64,000 bases of DNA, from positions 103,727,835-103,791,834 of the forward strand of contig NC_084469.1 of the NCBI RefSeq assembly GCF_027409185.1, in the 5' to 3' direction. Below are positions 1 through 25,800 of this stretch, piece after piece. Below the pieces are notes generated by a model. It was not told the origin of the DNA, ran no database searches, and saw only the letters and a program-made list of their open reading frames with translations. Each line of letters opens with the position of its first letter. The stretch's first letter is position 1. The translations under genes and the position numbers were made by a program. The DNA comes from Cynocephalus volans (taxonomy: Eukaryota > Chordata > Mammalia > Dermoptera > Cynocephalidae).

Positions 1-13786
<13,786 letters not shown>

Positions 13787-13795
<9 letters not shown>

Positions 13796-14235
13796 TCTTG
13801 TGTGCCCGGCGGGCGCGGTCCGTGTTGAGGGCGGCTCCGGGGGTCGTGTACTCCTAGGGGGGCGCCCGATGCTCACGCCGGGGTCCCGCCCGGGCGGCCT
13901 CTGGTGCGGCCGCTGCAGAGGTGGCGGAGGAGGCGGCGGCTCCCTCGAGGGCCAGGGACGGGCCCGAGCCCGGGGATGAGCGCGCGGATGACCGGGCCCC
14001 GGGGTGGCCTGAGGGCGGCAGGGGGTGGAAAGAGGGAGCGGGCGTGGGGTTGAGGACGCCCCCTGCGCGGCCCCGCGGGGCCCGGGGAGGTTGCGCTTCC
14101 CGACAGAGATCGCGGCGCTCTGCCTTTCGCCGCCGCCCCTCGGGTCCGGCCTGTCCGGTCCTGGGTGCTCAGTCCTGTCCCCTCGCCCACCCTCCCTCCC
14201 TCCCTCCGGCCCGCGCTGCGCGCTCCGCGCTCTGG
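13787..14235 (-). other. ELAVL3: ELAVL3 exon 1 (5' UTR plus three codons)
   Basis: The start codon is at 13795-13793, followed by GTC ACT and a GTAGGT splice donor at 13786-13781. Joined to exon 2 this gives MVTQILGAM, the expected N-terminus. The upstream end is placed about 28 bases below the TATA box at 14267-14260, so it is approximate. The leader is very GC-rich. Confidence 0.75.
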
Positions 14236-14254
14236 GCCGCGCCGCCGCCGCCCC

Positions 14255-14300
14255 CAGCCCTTTATAGCAGCAGCTGCCAGCGCCGGCGTCGCTTATTGGC
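14255..14300 (-). promoter_or_regulatory. ELAVL3: ELAVL3 core promoter: CCAAT box and TATA box
   Basis: On the minus strand, CCAAT lies at 14299-14295 and CTATAAAG at 14267-14260, about 28 bases apart, in a CpG island. A start site near 14235 is inferred. The spacing and the downstream exon support a real core promoter; no start-site data are available. Confidence 0.7.
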
Positions 14301-14399
14301 TGCGGCGACCGAACCCCGCCTCCCCGCGGCGCCCGACGGCGCGGCAGGTGGAAGCAAGCGCGCGCTGGCCCGGACTCCGCACCCCTAAAAACGCCTCTT

Positions 14400-16540
14400 G
14401 GGCGCTCGGATTGCCAGATTCAGCCCTCCTACCCCCAGCAGGCCCTACTTCCTGGCCTGGCACCCCTTCTTGGGCGGGCTTCCTGCCTAGGAGACGGAGC
14501 AGGTTTCCCTCCTTGGTCCAGCATCTAGAGCTGGAGTAGCTGTAGCCCCCTCAAGACCATAGGGGAGGGGGAGGAACTAGAGTGGCCCCTACTTGCCTGC
14601 GAAGGAAGCTGGGATCCTGAGGGGTTTGAGTGGGCTGGGTGCCTCTAGGGTTCAAAAAGTGGGGACGGGCACGCCCCAGTGAAGAACTCCGCATTGTTCC
14701 GAAAGAGGTAAAGAGGTTGGGGGCCCGGGGTTCCAGACAATCCCCACTGGAAACCACAGATTTTTCTCGGATCCCATAAACTCAGGTGGAGGGGGGGCCG
14801 GCCATGTAGATGTCCTGGCTTTCTGAGCTCGCGATTGCTCCTCCTGACTGTGGAGTCATGCTCTCTCTGCTGGGGGGGAGGGGAGTGGGGACCTGGCCTC
14901 TCTCTAAGGCTCTGGGGGTGGCGCAACCTCCTTTGGTGCGCGGGCGCACATGTGTGTTTACGTCGGGGCGGCAGCTAGGCGCGGGGACAGGCATTCCCCG
15001 GGGCGGAGGAGCCGAGTGACGCTTCAGCACCACAGACAGCGGTCCCACTGCTTGGTCTAGGGCGCGACTGGCCGCGCAGCCCGGGCCCCTAACACGAGAG
15101 TCGCAGCCCTCAACCTTCACTCGTTCCTGCACGCCGGGTTAGGCTCCAGACTCAGCGCCATCAGCGAGCAGAGCCTAATTTGACCAATTGGTGACGGTCC
15201 TTGAAAGAACCAATTGCTGGAAGATGCTCTAGAGATTGAGCCAATGAGAGCGCGCGCACCAGAGGGCACTGCCACGCTGATGGAGAGGGCAGGCCAATCA
15301 CAGTGGCCCGCGAAATCGGGGAGGTGGCAGTGCGGGACCCCGGGTGGCCCCTCTTGGGCTTGCCAGGGAGTCGTGGCTGCCGACGCCGGGCACCCCAAGA
15401 GATGGCTTGTTCCCCACCCCGTGTTCCTCCCGGGTCCTGTCGGATCGGAAGCTGTGCCCATGCCAGGAGCCGAGCGGGGCTACTCCCGGGCGTGCAGACC
15501 CCGCTGCGGTTCCCATGGAAACCGCGGGCTCCGGCTGTGCGGGGAGAGCAAATGGGACCAGCCCCAGGGGAAAGGGGCTCACGGGGGTGGCCCCAGAGGC
15601 CGGACTCACTCATCCTAGCGGATTCTTCCGTCCCCGGCTGGGGTAGCCCCCGGTCCGAAGCGGAAAGTGAGGCATAGCTGCGGCCCCGCCCCACCCCCGC
15701 GAGCTGGTGAGGCCGACGGGGCCAATCTGCGCGTGGCGCCACTGGGCTCCCTTGGGCACGTGCCTGGACTCGCGGCTGCGGTCCCTGGAGTCACGTGGCT
15801 GCGGCCACCAGGGCCTACGCGGCAAGCGCGCCACCTGGCGGCCGCGCACCGCCTCCCGCCCCGCTCCCTGATGACCCGCAGGAGGCGGCGGCCTCAGCAT
15901 CTTCCTCCGGGAAATGGAGCCAGGGCCGTCGCCAGCCGCTGCCAACTCCCCTCCCCCCGCGGCCTCCTGTTCTAGGAACACTCCGAGCTGGCTCCACCTC
16001 CGGGTTTGGCACTGGCTGTTCCTAGGCCTGAGATTGGCCTCGTCCAGCTTTCTTCAAGGATGGCTCCTCTTTGTCATTTTGGTCTATGCGCAAATGCCAC
16101 CTCCTCAGAGAGGCCTTCCCTGACCACGGACCTAAACAGCATGCCCGGAAACCTACACACCACTCTATTTTCCGCACGGCGCTTGTCACTAGGCATGGAT
16201 GTCCCATTTAGAGGTTTACTGAACATTTCCCCAACTCGTGCCAGAGCTGAGGATGAGGAATGCGTGTTCCATAAGAGATTACGAGCGGGCATGAAGACCC
16301 TGAGCACTCTCCCCCAACAGAAGAGGATCCTGAGACCTGGGAGATGCCCTCCACCCCCCCACCCCGATCCTCCGAGAGCAGGGGCTGTGCGAGGTTGCCA
16401 GGCCCAGCTACCAAGTAGATGTGGAGGCTGTCAGGAAAGGGGCCTGTCCGGCGTGCAGGGCATCCCCCTACCCTGGCTTTAGGAAGGGACGGGTAGACTG
16501 GAGACGGGCCCAGCCCCCCGTTCAGTCATTCAGGTCTAGG
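14400..16540. promoter_or_regulatory. ELAVL3-ZNF653 intergenic stretch with second CpG-rich block
   Basis: No gene recognised. From about 14930 to 15990 the sequence is CpG-rich, with four CCAAT boxes at 15184, 15210, 15241 and 15294 and a CTCF-like GCACCAGAGGGCACT at 15256-15270. An old L2 piece lies at about 16025-16145. It may be an enhancer or a promoter for a non-coding transcript. Confidence 0.5.
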
Positions 16541-16544
16541 GGAA

Positions 16545-16800
16545 GGGCGTCTCCTTTCTCACACTTTAATCTCGCTCTGCTGCCTTGACACAGTTCCAGC
16601 AGCACAGCCCCAGGTGCCAGCTCTGGAGACAGGATGCGACAGGGCAGGGTGGGGGACCTGCCCAGGGGCGGGGCGGGTGGGGGGGGCGCGTCCTTCCGGC
16701 CGGCGGTCCGGGCGGCCCCCGCGGCTGTCCGGGCCCCCAGCAGGCCCGGCCTTGGTGTCCGAGCCGACGAATAAATAGGGGCGGTCAGTGGCCAGGTGGG
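16545..16800 (-). other. ZNF653: ZNF653 3' UTR with ATTAAA poly(A) signal
   Basis: Downstream of the TGA at 16803-16801 the first hexamer in the right orientation is ATTAAA at 16570-16565. Cleavage near 16545 is inferred. The AATAAA near 16770 reads on the plus strand and is not used here. Confidence 0.6.
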
Positions 16801-19800
16801 TCAGGTGGGCTTATGGTCCGGGTGGCTTTTGAGTGTGTGGAACTTGACGCTGTCCAGCTTCTCGAAGCGCTTCCCGCAGCGCTCGCACGTGAAGTTGTAC
16901 TGCACCTCGGCCGTGTGCTTCTTCATGTGCCAGTTGAGAGACGCGCGCTGCCTGCACTGGTAGCCGCAGATCTCGCACCTGCCAGGAGCCGGCGGGCGGC
17001 ACCGGGTCGGGGTCAGAGTGGGCGGGGCGCCCGGTGTCGGGGGCGGGAACGGCGGCAGAAAGGGGAGGCGCCATTGGGGGGTGGGAGCGCAGGTGGAACT
17101 GGGCAGAGCCCCCTGCCCCCAGGGCCTGCTCGGATCCCCTCCCTCCCAGTCCCCTCGCGGGCGGCCTGTCACTCACTGCAAGGGTGTCTCGCCGGTGTGC
17201 GTGCGCCGGTGGACCTCCAGGTGGTTCTTCCTCTTGAAGGACTTGCCGCAGGTCTCACAGGTGAATTCACGGACACCTGGGGACGGCGGAGACGCGGCGC
17301 TGAGGACGCTGCCTCGGGACGGGGGAGGCTGTGGAGTGTCTCTGACGTGCTGCAGAGACGGAGTAGGGGCCCGTCTCCCTGCGTCTCCCAGGCCTCCTGG
17401 CGAGGGCCAACCCAACCCCACATCCTCGGGGTGCGGTGCGCGGCTCACAGCCCAGCCCGAGGCCCGCGACCGAACAGAGCCAGGATGCGAACTTGGGTCC
17501 CCAAAGCGTACCGAGGGGTACGGAGAACAAACTGCCAAGCCAAGAAGGGTCTGAATTTGTCCCTGGTGTTTGAACTCTGGGCGATTTCACATAAAAACCC
17601 AAAGTTCTGGCTTCTCGACACATTGGAAGCTTTGCCCCTCAGGGCCCTGCCATCCTGTCCCCAACCCTCGTAAAAGACCCACATCTTTACTGCGAGTGGA
17701 AACACAGGCCCTCTCCAGCTCTCCTCCCTCCTGCCACCTTTGCCGCAGGTGCTGCCACAGATCCAATCAGGAGGAGAGGTGGCACTGTCATCTCTGGCAT
17801 TCAGTATTCTATAATGGGTTTTTTTGTCTTTTTTAAGCAACATATTTTTTTTCAGCAAAAAGAAAAACAAGTGGTTTTTTAACATGACAGGCATTCTGGG
17901 GAGATCACTGGAAGGTGTTTTGACTGTCTCTGCTCTGTCCTAGACCTGTCCCCTAAGTCCCCTATGAGACTTGCTCATGGGGGGTGGAGAGGAGACAGCC
18001 CCTGCCCAGTTCCACATGATTTGTAATAGTTGGGGTCACTGTGACTCAAGTAGCTCCAGCCTTCTGGAGTGCCAAGGTTTGGTCTGCCTGCCCAAGTCCT
18101 AGCTTCCAGGCCTGTGCCCATGTCCCCAGCTTGCAGTTCCAGCCCTGCCCAGGGCCTGACCTGAATGGATGATCATGTGTCGCCGCAGGTGGTTGGATAA
18201 ATAGAACTTCTTGCCACAGCCAGGGTGAGGGCACACTTTGGTCTTCCCTTTCCGATGCACAAGGTTGACGTGGTTCTGGGGACAAGAGGGGCAGGAGTGG
18301 GTGCTGTGGGCTGACCTGAGGGGCTCTCAAAGGTGGGGAGAGATGAGGGCAGCTGGGAGGCAGGCTGGGGCCAGCCCAGGCTGGAGGACGGAAGAGGGAT
18401 GTCCCTGACCTGTAGAAGACTCCCAGAGGCACAGCTGGGGTCAAAGAGCAGCTTTACTGAGTACCTACCATGTGCCAGGCTCTGGGCTGGGGCATCAGCC
18501 AACCCTGTGAAGAGCCCACCCATTAGCCCAGTTTGTGGATGGGGAAAGTGAGGCTCAGCAGGCTCCGTGGTTTGGCTGGTGTCCCACAGGTGGGCAGGGG
18601 CAGGGCTGGGACTGAATTCCAGGGTTGTCAGCTCCACAGCAGGTCCCCCACCAAGGTGCTACAGTGTCCTGGGGTGCCTAATTCATTCATTCTTTTGTTC
18701 ATTCTGTAGCTCACTAGAACAACTGTGGCTCCAGCACACAGCACCGGGCCTAGCACACAGTAAGTGCCCAATACATGCTCAATGAAAACATGGCTTGACA
18801 AACTCAAAGGCCTGTTGGTGCTGCCTTCTGTGACAGGTGTAGGGATATGACAATCCATCTCTGCCCCTGGGGGCACCCCGTGCAGACTCTGGAGGGCAAA
18901 CTCCAGGTTTGATGTTCCATTGGGGCAGTGACCCTGGACTCACAGGCCTAACTGGCCCTGGGGGACTGCGGTGGGCTTCTTGGTGGGAGGGACATGCTGA
19001 GCTGAGCTCAGAGGGTCAAGGGAGAGGAGGCGTCCTGAACAGAGAGGGTGGCCTGGGCAAGGACAGGGGGAGTTCAGAAGGGCTGGGGAGAGGGGAGTGT
19101 GTGTGGGGGGAGCTGCCAGGTGAGGTCATGGCCACCTGGTCTCTGGGGAGAGAGACCAGGGCGGGCTGGAGGGGAGGAAGGGAAGGTGACAAGGTGATGT
19201 TCAGTGCTATGAGGTGGAGGTGGGGGTTGTGAGAAGCTTCTGGGACCAGTTGGTCTGGGGCAGACTCATGGCAGACAGGCCATGGGGGCAGTGGCACCTG
19301 ATGGGACCATGCTCTCCGGCCTCCAGGCTGCTCGGAGGGTAGCCTCACCTGGAAGCTGCTGAGGGCCACATAGACCTGGCTGCAGCCCTCGTAGGGGCAG
19401 TGGAACATCTCCAGCAGGCCATCGGCGTCCATCACCCGCGACCGCTTGCTCCGCCGCCTCCTGGGGAGAAAGCGGTCCATGGTGTCAGGGCTTCCCCAAC
19501 CCATGCAAGTGGTGGGGCTGCCAGCTGCTCCTTGCCCTTGCCCTTGCCCACCCCCACACCCACTTCTCAGGCTCCTTAGGGATCTCATAGATGATGGCTG
19601 ACATGTCGCCGCCGTCAAGCTCCTCGCCATCCACCTCCACCTCAGGCTCTGTACTCTCAGGCCCTGTCGCTGCCAGCTCCGCCGGCTCTGGAGCCACAGG
19701 CTCCTCCTTCTCCTCCTTCTTGAGCATGTACAGGTCCTCCTTCTCTACAGGGTGGACACAGGGCAATGTCCAAGGGGGACGAAGGATGCCGAGGAGCCCA

Positions 19801-22800
19801 CTTCAAGGGCCCTCCCCTTCCCAGTCCCCACCCGAGCCCTGCCAGAGGCCACAGATGGCCCTCCAGACCTTTCTTGGTCTCAATGCCTGCTATGGTGGCA
19901 GCGTCCATGGCGCAGGGCTGGCTGCCCTCAGGCTCCGTCTGGGTGTAGGCTGCCACGCCCTCCAGCATGGCGCAGGGCACCTCCTCGCCCAGGCCACCGC
20001 CAGCGCTGGGGGCGCTGCTGCCCGCCGCCACATTGAGGTGGATGCCCTCAGCTGTGAGGGTGTCGTAGCCAGGACCTGCGATGATGATCACCTGCGAGCC
20101 GGGCACCATGCCTGGCATGGGGCAGCTGGCCACCACCTCGCCCAATGCCTCCTGTGGCACATTCTCAAAGAGGGCGCCAGGGCCCGTGCCCACCTGCATG
20201 GGCACTGGCACGCACACCACTGTCTCCAGGGCTTCAGGCCTGCTGCCCGCAGGGTTGGGGCACAGGGGGGTACCCTGCTCAGCTAGGCTCTCCACATGGT
20301 GGACGTCGAAGGGGATGTGCACACCCTCCTGAGTGATGAGGCCGCTGCTGCCCACTGGGCTGATGGGGGTGACCGCTGCCGCCGCAGCCTTGACCGACTG
20401 GCCCTCGGGGGGCTCCTCGGAGTCGGAGCCGGAGCCAGAGCTGGATGAGTCAGAGCTGCCGGCCACCAGGCCATTGCCCACTGCAGTGACAGAAGAAAGG
20501 GGCAGTTATGAATGACAGCAGCAGTAGGGAGCTGGCCGGTTAGCTCAGTTGCTTAGAGTGCAGTGTTGTAACACTAAGGTCAAGGGTTCGGATCCCTTTA
20601 CCAGCCAGCAGCTTATAAAAAAAAAATAGCAGCAGCAGTTGGTATTTGTTGAGCGCTGGGCACTGTGACCCAAAACAGCAGTCACTTCTTAATCCCCACT
20701 GTCCCTGTCCACCCCTGCTCCTTGGAGACACTCTACTCCTGCAGCTTCCAGACCCACACTCTGGTTTCCTGGGCCCTCCCTGGTGGCTCCTTCTGAGTCT
20801 CTTTGGCTTTTGCAGGACTGGAAGGTACAGGCCGGGGCCTCTCCTCAGGGTCTTGCTCAGGCTGATGGTGGTAAAGCCCCTCTTGGGTTCTCTGATCCTC
20901 CAAGCCAACTGGGTGTCCAACAACTCAATTCAATTCTGACACTATCTACCTGGCATGAGCGTTAAATCCCACAAGTTAAAGGGCTCTGTCCCCAGGACTG
21001 TCCCCACTTCAGATGCTGGCTGCCAGCCCTGGGCCACCCTGTATGTCAGACCAACTGACTACAAACAGCGGGTACTCACGACCCCGTCCTCCAGTTCGAT
21101 AATTTGCTAGAACAACTCATGGAACCCAGAAAAGTGCTCTACTTACAATTACAGCTTTATTATAAAGGACAAAACTCAGAGATCGCCAAACGGAAGAGAT
21201 GCGTAGGGCAAGGGATGGGGGAAAGGGTGCAGGGCTTTCATGTCCTGTCTGGGGGTGCTACTCCCCCAGCTCCTTAAAGTGTCCACCAACCCAGAAGCTC
21301 TCTGAACCTCACTGTTCAAGAGTTTTTACAACCCGATCTCCAGCCCATCCAGTTCCTGGAGGTTGGGGGTGAGGCTGGGAGTTCTGCCTTCTGCTCATAT
21401 GTTTGGTCTTTCAGGTCACAGTCCCCATCCTGAAGCCATCCTGAAGACCCACCATGAGTCTCCCCATTGGCATAGACTCAGGGGAGTTCCAAAGGGGCTC
21501 CTTATGATTAAAAAAAAAACCACCGCCCTTGGCATGGCGGGTCCATGTGTGCGGCTCCTGCCTGGACCTCCCTGGTGAGCTACAGATCTCTACATCCCCG
21601 GCCTCCTCTGCTGCTCCCTGTGGGGGTCTCATGGGTGTATCAGACTCAGCTTGGCAATACTGGGCTCCAAATCTTCCCTCCAGAAAAGGCTGCACTGCTC
21701 ACAGGCATCCCCGTCTCAGCGGTTGGCAGCTCTGTCCTTCCAGTTGCTCAGGACAAAGTCCTGGGGCTATCCTTGACTCCTCTCTCTCTCTCACACCCAC
21801 TTCCAATCTGTCAGCAAAACTTGGCAGTGCTGCATCTAATATACACCCACTCACAGATTGACTTCTTCTTCCACCTCCCCTGCAGACACTGGTCACGGCT
21901 CCATCATCCCCCTGCCATGACCAGTGCAGCCCCTTCTCCTTGGTCCCCCAGCTCCTGAGAACCTGTTCATTACTTCCTGTGAAACAGACGGGCCAGCTAC
22001 TCACCAAGTCTGTCTCTTCCTCTGGGCACCCAGGTGGACTACATCTCCCAGCATCCCTTGCAGGTGGGTGTGACCATTTGCCTGGGTTGGGGCCTATGGA
22101 ATGTGAGTGGACATCTCCTTCCAGGGCCCAGCCTTCACCTGTCTGTCCCTGCCAGCCAGAAAGGACCCAGAAGGAGGCTGGAGCCATAGGAGGAGAACCA
22201 GGATCCCAGGGTGGAGGGTGGCCTAAGGGTTGGGGGCACTGGACTTTGTCTGTGACAATCAAACTGGTATGGTCGTCATAGGAGCTGGGGTGTGTCTGTT
22301 TCCACAGCTGGCATTCCCTAATCAATACCCTTCCCCACTCACTTGGTGCAGTAGCCAAACCTCAGCTTAGCCACACACCCTGATGACCCGCCCGTCCCAT
22401 CACCTCCTGCTCCTGCCTCCTTTCCAGCCCCACTGGCCTTAGTGCCTTAGCACTTCCTCTGCTTGAATCCTCTTCTCTGTCAGACCCTGCATCAGGTGGT
22501 GTTTTCTCAGTGAGGCTTCCCCGACCAGCCCGTCTCAAACAGTCCCCTTTCCCTCCTTTATTTCTCCCCAAAGAACTGACCACCTTCAAGTACACTCAGT
22601 ATCTTACTTGTTTATCTTGTCTACTATCTGCTTCCCCTCTAGAATGTAAACTCCACAAGGAAGGGGGTCCCCAGTGCCTAGGAGGCTGCCTGGTACCCAG
22701 TGAGTACATGTTTGTATGCACAAATGAACCTCAGTCCAGCGCTGTGATGAAGGCCAAGGGGACTAACACCCTAGCCAGGCATTCAGTGCCAAAGTCCACA

Positions 22801-25800
22801 CACAGGGAGAAACTGGGTACAGGAAAACTGAATGACTGTGGTTTCAATTCCACTTGTGTCACAGTTGGGGCATGCTGTCTGGGGACTATGTGTCCTACAG
22901 CCCCAGAGGGTCACATGGAGAGCACATAGGGGCTAGGTTGGATCCAGTGCCCACCTCTCCAGCTGTGGCACCTCATGTGACCTGTCTGGGCCTGGGGATA
23001 ACAGTGGTACCTACAGGGAGAGGCAGGGGAGTTGGGTATTTAGCGAGTAAATATATGTAAAGGGCTTAGGACACTAGGAGGCTCCAAGTGGGCACCCTAG
23101 AAATGTTTCTTATCATCATTATTATCATAATGACCCTGCGGGCAGTGCAGTGAGATGCCCCAGCCCTGAATCTTGGCCCACTCACTCCTGATGGTCCTGG
23201 GTGGCAGCTGGGTGGGGGGTGGAATCAGCCCCCCCTTCTAACAGTAACTTCTCAGCTGTCCTGTTATCTGCAGGGGCTGAGTCTCCTGGTGCCACCCTGA
23301 AGGAGGGGGAAGTCACCGAGTGAGAGGGGGCTCGGGAGGCTGTAGTCTGACTGTTAATAAAGCTGACAGTGGATTTCTCTCCAGCTAATAACAACACTAG
23401 CGACAGAAATGGCCGTGCACCCTGTGGGTGCTGGCTCAGAGATGGCAGGACCACCCCAGGCACTGAGCAGGTAAAGGGTGCTGCCTTGCCGACTCAGAGA
23501 TGGCAGGGCCACCCCAGGTACTGAGCAGGTAAGGGGTGCTGCCACAGGAACAGGACTGGGACATGGGGACACAGCCACTTCCCTCACTAGTGCCCCCAGA
23601 AGACCTGGCTAATCGGTCACAGAGCTCATTCCCAAGAGCCTAGATCTGGAGTTCACAATTGGTTTGGGGTGTGAGGGGGCTCCTCTAGGTGCCACCCCCA
23701 TCCCAGCCTCAGCCATCACAGATGGGCAAGTCACGTTACCCCTGGGACCTAGGGTTCCTCGACTGCTGAGAACAACTGATGACAGGGCTGTGGTGAAGAT
23801 TCAGGGAGGTTCGGGGCAGGGCCAGGAGTGGGGCACAGTGAGGGGGAGTGACAGGCAGAGGAGGGCAGGCGCTCGTCGCAGAGCTCAGAACAGGGCAGCT
23901 GAGGGGCTGGCTGCACGCTGGGACCTAGCCGAGGAACTGCAGGATGGCCATTGGTGAGGGTGCCCACCCGGAACACCTCTCGCCCACGGCTTCCCCTTGA
24001 CCAGCTGGGATGCCACCTGCTCCAAGATGCCTGCCAGCACGGGCTCAGCCCCAGTGACTGACCCCACCCTTGGCCCTTGCTGGGTGCTGGCAGCAACACC
24101 ATCACCTGCTCACGGTCATGCCAGCCCCTGCGGCAGCAGGTTGCCCCCTCGCCACCCATGGGGTCTCCTCTGCTCCCCAGCAGGGCCAAGAGTCCCTCCC
24201 GGCCCTTAGCAGGTGTCAGCCCCGAGTGTAACCAGCGTGGGATGGCAGGGAGAGGGGCAGGAACAGTGAGAAACAGGGAGTGAGAGGTGGGGGCAGGAAG
24301 AAGACAGGAGAAAGGGGGGAAGGATGAAACAGAGCATGAAAGATCAAGGAAGGGAGCAGTGGGGAGGGAAGCCAGGAAAGACGGAGAGAAAGTGCCTGTC
24401 GCTTAGCCCGGCCGGTCAGAGCACGGCGTTGTAACACCAAGGTCACAGGTTCCATCCCTGTACCGGCCAGCCACCAAAAAAAGGTAGAGAGAAAGAGAAT
24501 GAGACCAGACGTAACAGAAGCTGACAAAGAGCGGGAGGAAATCACCAGGATGCAGGAGAGCAGCACCCACCCTGTCGAGTCTGCGCCCAGTGTGCCTGTC
24601 CCTGGCCCCACTTGCCTGGGACTGGCCCTGGGCACAGATGGGCGAACTGCAGCTCCCCGCCTCGGGCTCTACAAGGGCTCAAGGACTGCAAGTCCAGGAA
24701 GGGCTTGGCCTGGCCCACCGAGTCTGCACTCTGTCCCTGAAGCCAGAGCCACTGTACTGTATGCGGATGCTGTTGTGCTGGCGACACTGGCCGGAAGCTG
24801 GTGGGGAGCTCAGGCTGATCCACCCCAGGAGCGGCTGCGGAATGGCCTCGCCCTGTGGACCCACCTTTGTCGCTGTCGAGGTCTGAGTCGCTCAGTGGCT
24901 TCAGGGGTGAGTGCAGGTCTTGGAAGTAACGGTGGCCGGCTTCGCACTGCCACACGGCTGTGGTGTACAGACCAAAGGTGGGGTCCAGTTCAGCGAGGTG
25001 CGGCTCGTATGGGCAGCGGTGCTTGTGGTCCTCGTACCAGATCACCACGTTCTTCAGGCAGTTCACATTGCGTCGCCGCCCTGGGGACAAAGGACCAGGG
25101 GTGGGAGTGAGGGGCAGGGCTCAGCCCCCATGGCAGCTTGGCTCCCATGGGTTGATACACCCTCCTGAGCCCTATCAAGGCCTGCACTTGGTTTACAGGG
25201 GGGAAACTGAGGCTCAACACCCTGGAGATAACAGAGACTGGCTAGGGACTGTCTTCCTTGACCAAGTGAAGTCACAGAAACAGTGCAACCTGGCAGAAAG
25301 TAGGTGCTCAAGAATTGTTAGCTACTTGCTGCTGTTCTAATCACCGGTATCAACACCTCCTGCCAAGACCTGTGCAGTCCCTCTGTCCTGGTCGCTTGGC
25401 TCCTGTCCTTACCCGCACCCCCTCACAGCAGCCAGAGGTGCCCGTGAACAGCTGAGTCAGATCCCATCCCTCCTCTGCCTTGAATCCACCATGGCTCCCA
25501 CCCCCTTGTTCTCCTCGTAGCACCTAGACTCCAACTATGGTTATTTGTTTGCATGCTTCTTGTCTGACCCCCGCCTAGAATGCCAGCTCCCCATGGGCAG
25601 GGACGTTTCTGTTCTGTTCCTCCTGTATCCCCAGTGCCTGCACAGGGCCTGACACACAGCAGGTGCTCAGCACACATTTGCGGGATGAGACAGTGCTGTG
25701 AAAGGGTGGGCATGGGAGAGCCAGACCGCCTGGGCTCCAGTCCCGGCACTGCCACTGCCTAGCTGGGTGGCCCCAGGCAAGTGACTCAGCTTCTCAGAAC

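Noticed and set aside
16765-16780. AATAAA near the ZNF653 stop codon as its poly(A) signal
   Set aside because: It reads on the plus strand, whereas ZNF653 is on the minus strand.
16585-17673. Plus-strand open frame of 362 codons opposite ZNF653
   Set aside because: It is the shadow of ZNF653 zinc-finger exons 8-9 and their introns on the other strand.
19591-20286. Plus-strand open frame of 231 codons
   Set aside because: It is the reverse shadow of ZNF653 exons 4 and 5.
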